Assembly: GCF_023195535.1 (NCBI RefSeq)
Contig: NZ_JALPNF010000001.1
Span: forward strand, 310,001-374,000
Direction of reading: 5' to 3'
DNA: 64,000 bases
From: Sphingomonas faeni
GTDB taxonomy: Bacteria; Pseudomonadota; Alphaproteobacteria; Sphingomonadales; Sphingomonadaceae
Each line of letters starts with the position of its first letter. The stretch's first letter is position 1. The position numbers and the translations under genes were made by a program. Positions 1 to 9,863 of this stretch are shown here, piece after piece. The notes beneath the pieces are model-generated. The model was not told the origin of the DNA. It was given only the letters and a program-made list of their open reading frames with translations, and did not search any database.

Positions 1-50
1 CCGCATTCTTCGCGGAGTTTGTCGTCATCGAAAGGATTGGTCGTCTGCAT
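1..50 (-). CDS. purF: Amidophosphoribosyltransferase, N-terminus only (partial)
   Basis: Reading the minus strand from an ATG at 48-50 gives MQTTNPFDDDKLREECG, cut by the window edge. The segment DDDKLREECG matches the start of glutamine PRPP amidotransferases, in which the cysteine after REE becomes the N-terminal catalytic nucleophile of the glutaminase domain once the leader is removed. The enzyme makes phosphoribosylamine, the first committed step of purine synthesis. Only 16 codons are visible, so the call rests on this short signature. The gene is divergent from hisI, with about 120 bp between the two starts. Confidence 0.85.
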   Translation of the reverse strand, partial: MQTTNPFDDDKLREEC

Positions 51-171
51 GCCGGATCTCACGTCGTGCGGAAGCCGCCCTATACGAGCGGTTCGCGGCG
101 TTGTCGCCTGTTTGTAATAACATTGCGTGCTGCTGGTCGCATCGGGGCGGGTTTCGGGTATATCTCGCGCC

Positions 172-534
172 ATGACACACAGCCGCGACACGGGCCTGAC
201 GCTCGATCCGAAATTCGATTCCGCCGGGCTTTTGACCGCGGTCGTCACCGACCGTGTCTCGGGCGACGTGCTGATGGTCGCGCATATGAATGCGGAGGCG
301 CTGGCGCAGACGCAGGCGACCGGCGAGGCCCATTTCTGGTCGCGTAGCCGTGAGAAGCTGTGGAAGAAGGGCGAGACGTCGGGGAACGTGCTGCGCGTCG
401 CCGAGCTTCGGATCGACTGCGATCAGGATGCGGTGTGGGTGATCGCGGACGCGGCGGGGCCGGCGTGCCACACCGGCGAGCGGACCTGCTTCTTCCGGCG
501 GATCGAGGGGGGCGGACTGGTACCGGCCGAATGA
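172..534 (+). CDS. hisI: Phosphoribosyl-AMP cyclohydrolase
   Basis: The 120-residue protein hydrolyses the purine ring of phosphoribosyl-AMP in histidine synthesis and acts as a cytoplasmic Zn/Mg enzyme. Visible family motifs are [19 protein letters not shown] (54-72), the metal-binding D82-C83-D84-Q85-D86 cluster, and C99-H100 with C106 in [10 protein letters not shown]. Length fits the stand-alone HisI family; there is no HisE domain. An in-frame upstream start at 127 exists, but the ATG at 172 gives the usual N-terminus. The stop overlaps the next start as ATGA at 531-534, so the downstream lipoprotein gene is probably translationally coupled. Confidence 0.95.
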   Translation: MTHSRDTGLTLDPKFDSAGLLTAVVTDRVSGDVLMVAHMNAEALAQTQATGEAHFWSRSREKLWKKGETSGNVLRVAELRIDCDQDAVWVIADAAGPACHTGERTCFFRRIEGGGLVPAE

Positions 535-1016
535 GGCGGGCGCTGCTGCTCGCTTTAATGTTGGGCGGATGTGGGCGAGAGCCGTCCGACGTCGTGGCGG
601 ACAGTGCGGGGGCTCGGCTGGAAGCCGCTGCCGAGACGGCGGGCATCGTGCCGGACCCGAACGCGCCGCTGCAAGGATCCTGGGCGCGCGATACCGACCG
701 GGTCTGCGTCGTCGGGACGGACAAGATTGCCCGGATCGGGGTCAGCGTCGATTATGGCGAGGCCCAGGGCTGTACCGCGTCCGGCACGGTCGAGCGCTCG
801 GGCGACGCACTCAAGGTCGCGTTCGGCATGTGCAAATTCGACGCGAAGTTCGACGGCGACCGGATCGTCTTTCCGGCCGACATGACGCAGGCCTGCGAGT
901 CGCTCTGCACCGGTCGCGCATCGCTCGCCGCGCTTACCGTCGATCGGATCAGTGGATCGCGCTCGGAGGCCTCAACGCTGAGATCATCTGCCGGGAAGTT
1001 GCTCTGCGCTAATTGA
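531..1016 (+). CDS. Small cysteine-rich lipoprotein of unknown function
   Basis: I do not recognise the family. The 161-residue product starts with a typical lipoprotein signal, [15 protein letters not shown], with lipobox LGGC and lipidation at C14. The mature part has six further cysteines, including QACESLCTG, compatible with disulfides in the periplasm. The start overlaps the hisI stop by ATGA, which argues for coupled translation although no functional link to histidine synthesis is evident. The last codons overlap the promoter region of the MerR-family gene downstream. Confidence 0.75.
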   Translation: MRRALLLALMLGGCGREPSDVVADSAGARLEAAAETAGIVPDPNAPLQGSWARDTDRVCVVGTDKIARIGVSVDYGEAQGCTASGTVERSGDALKVAFGMCKFDAKFDGDRIVFPADMTQACESLCTGRASLAALTVDRISGSRSEASTLRSSAGKLLCAN

Positions 1017-1041
1017 CGTTGACGTAAACGAGAGTTATCTC
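1013..1041 (+). promoter_or_regulatory. Promoter with an imperfect palindromic MerR-type operator
   Basis: TTGACG (1013-1018) and TATCTC (1036-1041) are separated by 17 bp and look like a sigma-70 promoter. TTGACGTTGACGTAAA (1013-1028) is an imperfect palindrome matching its own reverse complement at 12 of 16 positions, with the form TTKACGTYRACGTMAA. This resembles operators described for LiuR-like MerR regulators of acyl-CoA catabolism. The predicted transcript start lies within one or two bases of the ATG at 1049, so the mRNA may be nearly leaderless. Confidence 0.55.
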
Positions 1042-1048
1042 GTCGGGG

Positions 1049-1498
1049 ATGGCGACACGAGCATCTCCTTCCCCGGTCTCTCCCGAATCCTACGCGGTGA
1101 TCGAACCGCGGCATGATCGCGAGAGCTTCACGATCTCCGACCTCTCCGCCGAGTTCGACGTCACCGCGCGAGCTTTGCGGTTCTACGAGGACGAAGGCCT
1201 GATCGCGCCCGAGCGTCGTGGGACGCAGCGCATCTATTCGCACCGCGACCGCGCGCGCCTCGCCTGGATCCTGCGTGGCAAGCGCGTCGGGTTCAGCCTC
1301 GGCGAAATCCGCGAGATGATCGACCTCTACGATCTCGGCGACGGCCGGCGTGCGCAGCGCCAGGTCGTGATCGAGCGCAGCCAGGCGCGGATCGCGCTGT
1401 TGACGGCGCAGAAGCGCGACATCGATCTCGCCATCGACGAACTCACCAGTTTCGTGGCCCTTCTCGAAGCCAGCCGCGCCCAAGACAACCAAGGATAA
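1049..1498 (+). CDS. MerR-family transcriptional regulator, LiuR-like
   Basis: A 149-residue DNA-binding protein. The winged helix-turn-helix covers about residues 26-95, with the MerR signature RALRFYEDEGLIAP (41-54) and RGTQRIYSHRDR. The C-terminal part (about 100-145) looks like the dimerisation helix. No cysteine is present, so it is not a thiol metal sensor. The acyl-CoA dehydrogenase gene follows after 3 bp, which fits regulators of branched-chain or fatty acyl-CoA breakdown that respond to a CoA thioester. A palindromic site overlaps its own promoter, suggesting autoregulation. A GTG at 1097 is an alternative start closer to shorter homologues. The ligand is inferred from context only. 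Confidence 0.85.
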   Translation: MATRASPSPVSPESYAVIEPRHDRESFTISDLSAEFDVTARALRFYEDEGLIAPERRGTQRIYSHRDRARLAWILRGKRVGFSLGEIREMIDLYDLGDGRRAQRQVVIERSQARIALLTAQKRDIDLAIDELTSFVALLEASRAQDNQG

Positions 1499-1501
1499 AT
1501 C

Positions 1502-3304
1502 ATGCCCCAGTATACGCCCCCCGTCCGCGACACACGTTTCGTCCTCGAGCATGTCGTTGGCCTGCCACGCTATTCCAATCTCCCCGGCTTCGATGCGGCC
1601 TCGCCCGACGTCGTCGATGCAGTGCTTGAGGAGGGCGGCAAGTTCGTCGCCGAAGTGCTGTTCCCGCTCAACCTGTCGGGCGATCAGCAGGGTTGCACAC
1701 GGCATGAGGACGGCTCGGTGACGACGCCGGACGGCTTCAAGGAAGCGTATAAGCAGTACGTCGAGAGCGGCTGGGCGACGCTCGGCAACCAGCCGGAGTA
1801 TGGCGGGCAGGGCATGCCGCACGTCGTGTCGACCGCGTTCCAGGAATACATGATCTCGTCGAACATGGCGTTCGCGATGTATCCTGGCCTGACGCACGGC
1901 GCGATCGCCGCGCTGATCGCCAAGGGTTCAGACGCGCAGAAGGCGATGTACGTGCCGAAGATGGTGTCCGGCGAATGGGGCGGGACGATGAACCTGACCG
2001 AGCCGCAGTGCGGCACCGACCTGGGCCTGATCCGCACCAAGGCCGAGCCGCAGGCGGATGGTTCGTACGCGATCACCGGGACGAAGATCTTCATCTCGAG
2101 CGGTGAGCATGATCTGACCGACAACATCATCCACCTCGTACTCGCCAAGACGCCGGGCGCGCCGGACAACGTGAAGGGCATTTCGTTGTTCGTGGTGCCG
2201 AAGGTCCTCGTCAACGAGGACGGTTCGCTCGGCGCGCGCAACGGCGTCACCTGCGGGTCGATCGAGCACAAGATGGGAATTCACGCAAATTCGACGTGCC
2301 TGATGAACTATGATTCGGCGACCGGTTGGCTGGTTGGCGAGGAGACGAAGGGCCTCGCCGCGATGTTCATTATGATGAACGCCGCGCGTCTCGGCGTCGG
2401 GCTTCAGGGTCTTGGTGTAGCCGAAGTCGCCTACCAGAATGCCGTCCAGTACGCGCAGGACCGCCGCCAGGGTCGCGCACTGACCGGGCCGAAGGAGCCG
2501 CAGGAGAAGGCCGACACGCTGTTCGTCCATCCTGACATCCGCCGCATGCTGATGGAGGGCAAGTCGCTGACCGAGGGCCTGCGCGCGCTGATCCTGTGGA
2601 CCGCGCTCCAGGCCGATCTCGAGCATCATGCCGAGAGCGAGGAAGAGCGCCAGCTGGCCGGCGACCTGATCTCGCTGCTGACCCCGGTCATCAAGGGATA
2701 CGGCACGGACATGGGCTATGCGATCGCGACGAATGCGCAGCAGGTTTACGGCGGGCATGGCTACATCGCCGAATGGGGCATGGAGCAATATGTCCGCGAT
2801 GCGCGGATCGCGATGATCTACGAGGGCACCAACGGCGTCCAGGCGATGGATCTGGTCGGGCGCAAGCTCGCGCAGAATGGCGGCCGCGGGATCCAGGCGT
2901 TCTTCAAGCTGGTGGCGGATGACGTCGCGGCGGCGAAGGGCGATCCGGCGACAGCGGCCTTCGCCGAGGCGCTGGAGAAGGCGAACGGCCAGCTCCAGGC
3001 GGCGACGATGTGGTTCATGGCGAACGGCATGAAAAACCCCGAGAACGTCGGTGCGGGTGCGGTCAGCTATATGCATCTGATGGGAATCGTCGCGGTTGGC
3101 GTGATGTGGCTGCGGATGGCGGTCGCTGCGGCCAAGCTGCAGGCAGCAGGCGAGGGCGAGGCCGCGTTTCTCGACGCCAAGCTGGTCACCGCACGCTTCT
3201 ATGCCGAGCGGATCCTGCCGGATGCAGGCGCACTGCGCCGCAAGATCGAGGGCGGTGCGGAGTCGCTGATGGCGCTGCCGCCCGAAATGTTCATGGCGGC
3301 CTGA
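1502..3304 (+). CDS. Acyl-CoA dehydrogenase, long (DmdC/FadE5-like) type
   Basis: At 600 residues it is longer than the usual 380-residue dehydrogenases and fits the group with a C-terminal extension that includes DmdC-type enzymes. FAD-dependent alpha,beta-dehydrogenation of an acyl-CoA is expected. Seen motifs are [11 protein letters not shown] (163-173), [20 protein letters not shown] (415-434) and [13 protein letters not shown] (439-451), where E441 is the likely catalytic base. AAGGA about 8 bp before the ATG is a good ribosome binding site. It follows the MerR regulator after 3 bp and ends before a strong terminator. The natural substrate cannot be read from the sequence; a beta-oxidation role is more likely here than DMSP breakdown. 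Confidence 0.9.
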   Translation: MPQYTPPVRDTRFVLEHVVGLPRYSNLPGFDAASPDVVDAVLEEGGKFVAEVLFPLNLSGDQQGCTRHEDGSVTTPDGFKEAYKQYVESGWATLGNQPEYGGQGMPHVVSTAFQEYMISSNMAFAMYPGLTHGAIAALIAKGSDAQKAMYVPKMVSGEWGGTMNLTEPQCGTDLGLIRTKAEPQADGSYAITGTKIFISSGEHDLTDNIIHLVLAKTPGAPDNVKGISLFVVPKVLVNEDGSLGARNGVTCGSIEHKMGIHANSTCLMNYDSATGWLVGEETKGLAAMFIMMNAARLGVGLQGLGVAEVAYQNAVQYAQDRRQGRALTGPKEPQEKADTLFVHPDIRRMLMEGKSLTEGLRALILWTALQADLEHHAESEEERQLAGDLISLLTPVIKGYGTDMGYAIATNAQQVYGGHGYIAEWGMEQYVRDARIAMIYEGTNGVQAMDLVGRKLAQNGGRGIQAFFKLVADDVAAAKGDPATAAFAEALEKANGQLQAATMWFMANGMKNPENVGAGAVSYMHLMGIVAVGVMWLRMAVAAAKLQAAGEGEAAFLDAKLVTARFYAERILPDAGALRRKIEGGAESLMALPPEMFMAA

Positions 3305-3393
3305 TCGGGGAGGGGGCGGGCTACAGTTCGCTCCCCTCGAACGAGCGTGCGTCCAGTGAGTCCGAGCCCCTGCGACCTAATCTAGTCTACCCA

Positions 3394-3432
3394 CCCCGCT
3401 CCCCTCCCATCCAGGCAGGGGAGCGGGGTTTT
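3394..3432 (+). terminator. Intrinsic terminator after the acyl-CoA dehydrogenase gene
   Basis: A perfect 12-bp stem CCCCGCTCCCCT / AGGGGAGCGGGG with an 11-nt loop is followed directly by TTTT. It lies between two convergent genes, with the hydrolase gene ending at 3434, and may also slow polymerase coming from that side. Confidence 0.85.
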
Positions 3433-3433
3433 C

Positions 3434-4747
3434 CTACTTCATGACCGGCGCAGTCGGCGCGGGCGTCGCTGTGGACGCCGCCATGGCGTTCGGTCTGCGC
3501 CGCACACCGTTCAGTTCGATCGCCGCAGCAGGTGCGTTCGGCGCAGCGGCGGGTGGTGGCGGTGCGGCGGTCATTGCCGCCCGCGTAACCATGCACTGGT
3601 CCGCATCAGCGCGCTTGAACTGGCGGCAGTTCCACAGCGATCGTTCGTAGTTGCTCGCCCGATCGCGCAGATAGCTGAAACTCAGCGCGGCGGTCTGCGC
3701 TGGCTCCAGCGGAATTGCAGTCGCCGTCTTCGTCCCGTCGGTCCACGCCATATACCGACAAAAGGGTTTGTCCCCGCACGCCTGGACCGCAAGCGCAGTC
3801 AGGCCGTCGGCGCTCTGATTGCGCGGCAACGTCATGAAAATCGTGTCGCTATCCAGCGGCATCACGGGCGCAGACGCCGCCTCAGCGGCCGCACCGAACC
3901 CCATCGCGATCGACGCCTCCGCCAGTGCGGCGTCCGCCTCGGCCAGCACCGCGCCGGTCCTGTGCGCGTCGGACAGGGCGGCGAGTTGCGCGATTGCGGG
4001 CTCGATCGTCTCGGGATGGCGGCCGAACGCCGGCGGCGTGCCCCACCAGCCGGACCAGCGGAAGAATAGATGCGTCTTGACCGCGGTGATCTTGTCGAGG
4101 CTCGACTGCCAATATGGCACGACCCAGTCGGTGTGGTAATGCGTGGCATAGCCGACCTGCTTGAATACCGTGCCGGACAGCGATGCAGCGGCGACCTCGC
4201 GCGCACGGCGCCAGGCATCGTCGGTGGGATGCCAGCGGGTGATCGCGCCGTCGCAGCTGAAGCTGAACTGGCACCCGGTCGACCGGTCCTGCCCCTCGAA
4301 CACCACGCCGCACACGGTCTTCGGAAACGCCGGATGGCGGAGGCGGTTGAGCACGACCTGCGCGACGGCGCGTTCGCCCAGCGTATCGTCGCCGGCCTCG
4401 TAGAGGACTCCCGCCGCCATGCAATCGGTCGCACGTGCCAGGTCCTCCGGCCCGCCGGCAAAGCGGAACGGGCGAGCGGCCGGGTTGGGCGCCGTCGAGA
4501 ACGGAACCGTCGCGTTGAACGCGCGCGCATCTTCAAGACTGAGATCGACGAACTTGACGGGTTCGACCTTCGGGACTTCGGCTTGGGGCACAACCCGGCC
4601 CGGCGGGAGCTTCACCCGCTTCGATACGTGGACGATGGTGGGCGCGTTGGCGACGATCAGCGCAGGCCCGACGATTGCCAGAGCGGAGATGCCGACGAGG
4701 GTGGCGCGCAGCACCCGCGTACCGCGCGCGGAGAGATCGGTCCTCAC
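3434..4747 (-). CDS. Cell wall hydrolase, SleB/CwlJ-like (Hydrolase_2)
   Basis: The 437-residue protein has an N-terminal membrane anchor or uncleaved signal (about 14-35), a proline-rich linker, and a SleB-type peptidoglycan hydrolase domain at about 105-235. The domain shows [20 protein letters not shown] (108-127), with E117 the probable catalytic glutamate, then [15 protein letters not shown] and later [14 protein letters not shown]. Several cysteines in the domain could form disulfides. After about residue 240 the sequence is low complexity with an alanine- and proline-rich tail. It is the last gene of a three-gene set and its start overlaps the cysK stop by ATGA. A role in peptidoglycan remodelling is likely; spore germination, the origin of the family name, does not apply. 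Confidence 0.85.
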   Translation of the reverse strand: MRTDLSARGTRVLRATLVGISALAIVGPALIVANAPTIVHVSKRVKLPPGRVVPQAEVPKVEPVKFVDLSLEDARAFNATVPFSTAPNPAARPFRFAGGPEDLARATDCMAAGVLYEAGDDTLGERAVAQVVLNRLRHPAFPKTVCGVVFEGQDRSTGCQFSFSCDGAITRWHPTDDAWRRAREVAAASLSGTVFKQVGYATHYHTDWVVPYWQSSLDKITAVKTHLFFRWSGWWGTPPAFGRHPETIEPAIAQLAALSDAHRTGAVLAEADAALAEASIAMGFGAAAEAASAPVMPLDSDTIFMTLPRNQSADGLTALAVQACGDKPFCRYMAWTDGTKTATAIPLEPAQTAALSFSYLRDRASNYERSLWNCRQFKRADADQCMVTRAAMTAAPPPPAAAPNAPAAAIELNGVRRRPNAMAASTATPAPTAPVMK

Positions 4748-5664
4748 TGTTCGGGCAGGAAGTCCGGGACCGACAAATAGCGCTCACCGGTGTCGTAGTT
4801 GAAGCCGAGAACGCGCACGTTGTCAGGCAGATCGGGCAGCTTCTGGAGGATCGCCGCGAGCGTCGCGCCCGAGCTGATGCCGACCAGCATGCCTTCTTCG
4901 GTCGCCGAGCGGCGCGCCATGTCCTTTGCCACACCGGCGTCGACCTCGATCACGCCGTCGAGCGCCTGCGTGTGGAGGTTCACCGGAATAAAGCCCGCGC
5001 CGATGCCCTGGATTGGGTGCGGGCCGGGCTGCCCGCCGGCGATCACCGGTGAGGCGGCGGGTTCGACCGCGTAGACCTTCAGCGACGGCCATTCCTTCTT
5101 CAACGCCTCGGCGACGCCGGTGATGTGGCCACCGGTGCCGACGCCGGTGATGATCACGTCGATCGGCGTGTCGCGGAAGTCGGCGAGGATTTCCTGCGCT
5201 GTCGTAGCGACATGCACGGCGATGTTCGCAGGGTTTTCGAACTGCTGCGGCATCCACGAACCGGGCGTCTGCTCGACCAGTTCCTTCGCGCGCTCGATCG
5301 CGCCTTTCATGCCCTTCTCGCGCGGGGTCAGATCGAACGTTGCGCCATAGGCCAGCATCAGGCGACGGCGTTCGATCGACATGCTCTCGGGCATGACTAG
5401 GACGATCTTGTACCCCTTTACCGCGGCGACGAGCGCCAGGCCGATGCCGGTGTTGCCGCTGGTCGGCTCGATGATCGTGCCGCCGGGCTTGAGATGGCCG
5501 TCCTTCTCCGCCGCCTCGATCATCGCGAGCGCGATGCGGTCCTTGATCGAGCCGCCGGGGTTCGAGCGCTCGGACTTCACCCAGACTTCGGATTCTGGGA
5601 ACAGCTTCGACAGGCGGACGTGCGGCGTGTTGCCGATCGTGTCCAGGATCGAGTTGGCCTTCAT
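4744..5664 (-). CDS. cysK: Cysteine synthase A (O-acetylserine sulfhydrylase)
   Basis: A 306-residue PLP enzyme that makes cysteine from O-acetylserine and sulfide. Motifs include [12 protein letters not shown] with the PLP lysine K41, the phosphate loop [10 protein letters not shown] (68-77), and [10 protein letters not shown]. The short, uninterrupted form matches CysK/CysM rather than cystathionine beta-synthase. Both ends overlap neighbours by ATGA, at 5661-5664 with the MFS gene and at 4744-4747 with the hydrolase gene. Sulfate activation genes lie about 11 kb away in this window. Confidence 0.93.
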   Translation of the reverse strand: MKANSILDTIGNTPHVRLSKLFPESEVWVKSERSNPGGSIKDRIALAMIEAAEKDGHLKPGGTIIEPTSGNTGIGLALVAAVKGYKIVLVMPESMSIERRRLMLAYGATFDLTPREKGMKGAIERAKELVEQTPGSWMPQQFENPANIAVHVATTAQEILADFRDTPIDVIITGVGTGGHITGVAEALKKEWPSLKVYAVEPAASPVIAGGQPGPHPIQGIGAGFIPVNLHTQALDGVIEVDAGVAKDMARRSATEEGMLVGISSGATLAAILQKLPDLPDNVRVLGFNYDTGERYLSVPDFLPEQ

Positions 5665-7013
5665 GGCTTGGCTTCTCCGTGCTGAGGTTCGGTTTCCAGG
5701 ATCTCTGGGGGATCAAAGGTTTTCGCGCGGCCTAGTTCCGGGAATAGTCGCGCCCAGCCGATCGTGATCGCAATAGCACCGACACCGCCGAACACCACTG
5801 CGCCGACCGGGCCGAGCAGCGATGCCATCACGCCGCTCTCGAATTCGCCGAGCTCGTTCGAGGCGGAAATGGTGAGCTGCGACACTGCGCTGACACGGCC
5901 GCGCATGGCATCTGGCGTGTGGAGCTGGATCAGCGACTGGCGGACATAGACCGAGATCATGTCTGCGCCGCCCGCGACGATCAGCGCGACGAGGCTGAGG
6001 ACGAAGGCGGGCTGGACCGGGATGCCGACGATCGTGCCGGGCGCGATGCCGAGCAGATCGACGATTGGCGTGGCGATGCCGAAGGTGAGGATCGCGAGGC
6101 CGAACACGACGACGGCGATCAGCATCTTCACGCCGACATTGGTGCTCATCGGCCGGACCGAGAACCATACGGCCGTGATCGCCGCGCCGATGCCCATGCC
6201 CGCTGCGAGCACGCCCAGCCCCTGCGATCCGACGTGAAGGATGTCACGCGAGTACACCGGCAGCAGCGAGGTCGCGCCAGCGAGCAGTACCGCGAACAGG
6301 TCCAGCGTGATGGTCGCGAGGACGAGGCGGTTGCGGCGGACATAGGTGAAGCCCTCGATGATCCGGGCGAGCGGGCGGTGATCGGTCTGCGTCGCGGGCT
6401 GCGGCACCGGGCCGATCATGAACATGAAAACGAGCGCGGCGAGGAACAGGATCGTCGCCACACCGTAAGCGACCTCCGGGTGGATCGCATACAGCAGCCC
6501 GCCTACGCTGGGGCCGGCGATCGTGCCGACCTGCCACGCGATCGAACTGATCGCGATCGCTGTCGGGAGAACCGCGCGGGGGACTAGGTTGGGGGCTAGG
6601 GCGGAGTAGGCGGGCCCCGAGAACGCTCGCGCGACGCCGAAAGCCACCGCGGCGACGAACAGCACGCCAAGCGTGAGGTGGCCGGTCCACGTCAGCAACC
6701 ACAATGTCGCGGCCGTGAGCACCAGCAGCGTCGTCGTGCCCCGGACGATCCAGCGGCGGTCGAAGCTGTCCGCGATAAGGCCGGTGATCGGGGTGAGCAG
6801 GAACAGCGGCACGAACTGAGCGAATCCGATCATACCGAGCATGAAGGCCGCCTGGCGGATGTCCATCGTCTCGCGGGCGATGTTGTAGACCTGCCACCCG
6901 ATCACGATCGACATCGCGCTGACCGCGATCGTGCCGGTGAAGCGAGACAGCCAATAGGCGCGGAAATTGGCGATCCGTAAGGGATGCTGGTGGGGGTCTG
7001 TCGTGGGAGCCAT
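5661..7013 (-). CDS. Major facilitator superfamily transporter, EntS-like group
   Basis: The 450-residue protein has about 12 hydrophobic segments and resembles the MFS_3/EntS-type exporters. [20 protein letters not shown] is the loop 2-3 signature (G-x-x-x-D-R-x-x-R). The ATG at 7013 was chosen because the 30 residues added by a farther upstream start lack the family pattern. It is first in a set with cysK and the cell wall hydrolase, each junction overlapping by ATGA. Export of a sulfur metabolite or a small amphipathic compound is possible given cysK, but the substrate is not readable from the sequence. Confidence 0.88.
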   Translation of the reverse strand: MAPTTDPHQHPLRIANFRAYWLSRFTGTIAVSAMSIVIGWQVYNIARETMDIRQAAFMLGMIGFAQFVPLFLLTPITGLIADSFDRRWIVRGTTTLLVLTAATLWLLTWTGHLTLGVLFVAAVAFGVARAFSGPAYSALAPNLVPRAVLPTAIAISSIAWQVGTIAGPSVGGLLYAIHPEVAYGVATILFLAALVFMFMIGPVPQPATQTDHRPLARIIEGFTYVRRNRLVLATITLDLFAVLLAGATSLLPVYSRDILHVGSQGLGVLAAGMGIGAAITAVWFSVRPMSTNVGVKMLIAVVVFGLAILTFGIATPIVDLLGIAPGTIVGIPVQPAFVLSLVALIVAGGADMISVYVRQSLIQLHTPDAMRGRVSAVSQLTISASNELGEFESGVMASLLGPVGAVVFGGVGAIAITIGWARLFPELGRAKTFDPPEILETEPQHGEAKP

Positions 7014-7382
7014 TGCGGCTGGCTTTAGGCGGTGGCTCGCAGGGAGGGCAACCGGAGCTTTGCTTGGGGTGGGGATAGTGGCGTGGCTGAACCGTCGGAT
7101 CACCCGCGCCGCCGTATACCCGCCGTCATCCTGACGAAAGTCAGGACCCAGGATTACTAAGGACAGCGTTTCGTTACTCTGGGTCCTGACTTTCGTCAGG
7201 ATGACGGCTGTGGGTGAGCATTACTAGGCGAGTCGGATGACTGAGGCATAGTGCAGCGCGGACCCTCCGCCCCCATCCCGCTCCCCCAAAACGAACATAC
7301 CTTAGACGGGAATTGATGTTCCGCCCCGTCCGCGCCTATAGGCTCCCTCAACTCCCCTACGGAAAACGAGGTTTCCCACATC
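7014..7382. other. Intergenic region with a palindromic repeat, before pdhA
   Basis: This 369-bp gap separates the divergent MFS and pdhA genes. It holds the 85-bp palindrome at 7123-7207 and then about 175 bp that should contain the pdhA promoter. I see no convincing sigma-70 boxes, no tRNA and no small gene. A weak ribosome binding site (AACGAGG, 7365-7371) precedes the pdhA GTG. Confidence 0.6.
7123..7207. repeat. GTCATCC palindromic repeat, copy 1
   Basis: Perfect 29-bp inverted arms begin CCGTCATCCTGACG and end in GATGACGG, with a 27-bp centre. Each arm contains its own small hairpin, CCTGAC-GAAA-GTCAGG, with a GNRA-type loop. Further copies lie at 16154, 30794 and 43510. The element is outside coding sequence. 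Confidence 0.9.
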
Positions 7383-8435
7383 GTGGCCAAGACCCCCCCA
7401 CCAGCGCGCGCAATCGCCGAACCGCCGATTACGAACCGCGAACGACCGGCAGAACCAAAGCCCTACGAGGCGTCGAAGGACGAACTGCTCGAAATGTATC
7501 GGCAGATGCTGCTGATCCGCCGTTTCGAGGAAAAAGCGGGCCAGCTCTATGGCTTGGGCCTGATCGGTGGCTTCTGCCATCTGTACATCGGCCAGGAAGC
7601 CGTCGCAGTGGGGCTCCAGTCCGCGCTCAACGGCGAGACCGATTCGGTGATCACCGGCTACCGCGATCACGGCCACATGCTCGCCTACGGGATCGACCCG
7701 AAGGTGATCATGGCCGAGCTGACCGGACGCAATTCGGGTATCTCGAAGGGCAAGGGCGGGTCGATGCACATGTTCTCGACCGAGCATAAATTCTACGGCG
7801 GCCACGGCATCGTCGGTGCGCAGGTGTCGCTCGGCACCGGCCTCGCGTTCAAGCATAAATACTCGAACGACGGCGGCATCTGCATGGCCTATTTCGGCGA
7901 CGGCGCCGCAAACCAGGGCCAGGTGTACGAGAGCTTCAACATGGCCGAGCTGTGGAAGCTGCCGATCATCTTCGTGATCGAGAACAACCAGTACGCGATG
8001 GGCACGAGCGTCAACCGGGCTTCCGCCGAGGACCAGTTGTATCGCCGCGGCGAGAGCTTCCGCATTCCCGGCATCCAGGTCGACGGCATGGACGTGCTGG
8101 CCTGCCGCGGTGCCGCCGAGGAAGCGCTGGCGTGGGTCCGTGCGGGCAAGGGTCCGGTCATCCTCGAGATGAAGACCTATCGCTATCGTGGCCACTCGAT
8201 GTCCGATCCGGCCAAGTACCGCACGCGTGACGAGGTCCAGGCGGTTCGCGACAAGTCGGATCCGATCGATCACATGAAGAAGCTGCTCGACGCGCAGGGC
8301 GTGACCGAGGCGGACCTCAAGTCCCTTGAACAGGAAATCAGGAAAATCGTGAACGAAGCCGCCGATTTCGCCGAGCAGACCCCGGAGCCGGATGCTGCCG
8401 AGCTCTACACCGACGTTCTGGTGGAGACGTACTGA
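7383..8435 (+). CDS. pdhA: Pyruvate dehydrogenase E1 component, alpha subunit
   Basis: The 350-residue thiamine diphosphate enzyme decarboxylates pyruvate as the first step of the PDH complex, with E1-beta. The TPP motif runs from GDGAANQG (172-179) to IENNQY (199-204). YRDHGH (93-98) and the loop [11 protein letters not shown] (about 265-275) match E1-alpha phosphorylation-loop sequences. Translation starts at GTG. The first 25 residues are proline- and alanine-rich and variable. Its stop overlaps the pdhB start as TGATG. This two-subunit E1 is typical of alphaproteobacteria and mitochondria, unlike the single-chain AceE of enterics. Confidence 0.96.
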   Translation: MAKTPPPARAIAEPPITNRERPAEPKPYEASKDELLEMYRQMLLIRRFEEKAGQLYGLGLIGGFCHLYIGQEAVAVGLQSALNGETDSVITGYRDHGHMLAYGIDPKVIMAELTGRNSGISKGKGGSMHMFSTEHKFYGGHGIVGAQVSLGTGLAFKHKYSNDGGICMAYFGDGAANQGQVYESFNMAELWKLPIIFVIENNQYAMGTSVNRASAEDQLYRRGESFRIPGIQVDGMDVLACRGAAEEALAWVRAGKGPVILEMKTYRYRGHSMSDPAKYRTRDEVQAVRDKSDPIDHMKKLLDAQGVTEADLKSLEQEIRKIVNEAADFAEQTPEPDAAELYTDVLVETY

Positions 8436-9862
8436 TGGCGATCGAGATCAAGATGCCCGCGCTCTCCCCGACGATGGAAGAGGGCACGCTGGCCAAGTGG
8501 CTCGTCAAGGAAGGCGACAGCGTCAAGTCGGGCGACATCCTCGCCGAGATCGAGACCGACAAGGCGACTATGGAGTTCGAGGCGATCGACGAAGGCACGA
8601 TCGGTTCGATCGCCGTGCCTGAGGGCACCGACAACGTGAAGGTCGGCACCGTCATCGCGACGATCCTCGAAGAGGGCGAGAGCGCGAGCGACCAGAAGCC
8701 GGCCGAGGCACGCTCCGGCGATGCGGCCAACGCCGCGCCGAAGGAAACGCCGTCGGACGACAAGGCACCGCCGGTTCCCGAAGGTGCTTCGCCTGCGAAG
8801 GCCGAGAGCGGCACGCAGCAGCTCGTCGCCTCGGCGGAGAAGGTCGGCATCTCCGACCCCGCGATCCCCGAGGGCACCGAGATGGTCAAGACGACCGTCC
8901 GCGAGGCGCTTCGCGACGCGATGGCCGAGGAAATGCGCGAGGACGACCGCGTCTTCGTGATGGGCGAGGAAGTCGCGCAGTATCAGGGCGCGTACAAGGT
9001 CACACAGGGCCTGCTCGACGAGTTCGGCGACCGTCGCGTGATCGACACGCCGATCACCGAATACGGTTTTGCCGGTATCGGTGCGGGCGCGGCGATGGGC
9101 GGCTTGCGTCCGATCGTGGAGTTCATGACCTTCAACTTCGCGTTGCAGGCGATCGACCACATCATCAACTCGGCCGCCAAGACCAACTACATGTCGGGTG
9201 GCCAGATGCGCTGCCCGATCGTGTTCCGTGGTCCCAACGGCGCCGCGTCGCGCGTGGGTGCGCAGCATTCGCACAATTTCGCGGCGTGGTATGCGAGCGT
9301 CCCCGGCCTGATCGTGATCGCGCCGTATGATGCGGCGGATGCGAAGGGTCTGCTCAAGGCAGCGATCCGTACCGAGGATCCGGTCGTGTTCCTCGAGAAC
9401 GAGCTGATGTACGGTCGCAGCTTCGACGTCCCCAAGCTCGACAACCACGTCCTGCCGATCGGCAAGGCGCGGATCGTCCGCGAGGGCAAGGACGTGACGA
9501 TCGTCAGCTACTCGATCGGCGTCGGGATTTCGCTCGAAGCCGCCGAGAAGCTTGCCGAAGAAGGCATCGACGCGGAGGTCATCGACCTGCGCACGCTGCG
9601 CCCGCTCGACACCGAGACGGTCCTGAAGAGCCTCGCCAAGACCAACCGCATGATCATCGTCGAAGAGAATTGGGCGACCTGCTCGATCGCTTCGGAGATC
9701 GTGTCGGTGGTGATGGAGCACGGCTTCGACGACCTCGACGCGCCGGTGCTGCGCGTGACCAACGAGGACGTGCCGATGCCCTATGCGGCGAACCTCGAAA
9801 AGCTGATGCTGGTCGACGTTGCGAAGGTCGTGACGGCGGCGAAGAAGGTGACCTACAAGTAA
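8435..9862 (+). CDS. pdhB: Pyruvate dehydrogenase E1 component, beta subunit, with lipoyl domain
   Basis: The 475-residue protein joins an N-terminal lipoyl domain (1-80) to a transketolase-type E1-beta domain (about 148-475). The lipoyl lysine is K43 in [10 protein letters not shown]. The linker (about 82-145) is rich in alanine, proline and glutamate and acts as a flexible tether. E1-beta signatures include [20 protein letters not shown]. Lipoyl-bearing E1-beta is known from alphaproteobacteria; the extra lipoyl arm adds to those of E2. The E2 gene is not adjacent, since the next genes are Tad-like and on the other strand. lipA, which makes the cofactor, is encoded at 58.8 kb. Confidence 0.95.
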   Translation: MAIEIKMPALSPTMEEGTLAKWLVKEGDSVKSGDILAEIETDKATMEFEAIDEGTIGSIAVPEGTDNVKVGTVIATILEEGESASDQKPAEARSGDAANAAPKETPSDDKAPPVPEGASPAKAESGTQQLVASAEKVGISDPAIPEGTEMVKTTVREALRDAMAEEMREDDRVFVMGEEVAQYQGAYKVTQGLLDEFGDRRVIDTPITEYGFAGIGAGAAMGGLRPIVEFMTFNFALQAIDHIINSAAKTNYMSGGQMRCPIVFRGPNGAASRVGAQHSHNFAAWYASVPGLIVIAPYDAADAKGLLKAAIRTEDPVVFLENELMYGRSFDVPKLDNHVLPIGKARIVREGKDVTIVSYSIGVGISLEAAEKLAEEGIDAEVIDLRTLRPLDTETVLKSLAKTNRMIIVEENWATCSIASEIVSVVMEHGFDDLDAPVLRVTNEDVPMPYAANLEKLMLVDVAKVVTAAKKVTYK

Positions 9863-9863
9863 T

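Noticed and set aside
990..1020. An EcfG-type stress promoter (GGAA...CGTT) before the MerR gene
   Set aside because: GGAAG to CGTT has an 18-bp spacer and a mismatch in the -35; the sigma-70-like boxes fit better.
1928..3076. A 382-codon minus-strand frame opposite the acyl-CoA dehydrogenase
   Set aside because: No family signature and no ribosome binding site; the plus-strand gene has its motifs in place.
3434..4747. A spore-germination hydrolase, as implied by the SleB name
   Set aside because: The surrounding genome is a Gram-negative alphaproteobacterium with no sporulation genes; the domain is used generally for peptidoglycan hydrolysis.
8405..9721. A 438-codon minus-strand frame opposite pdhB
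   Set aside because: Composition is His/Arg/Asp-rich, typical of the reverse of high-GC coding sequence; pdhB is unambiguous.
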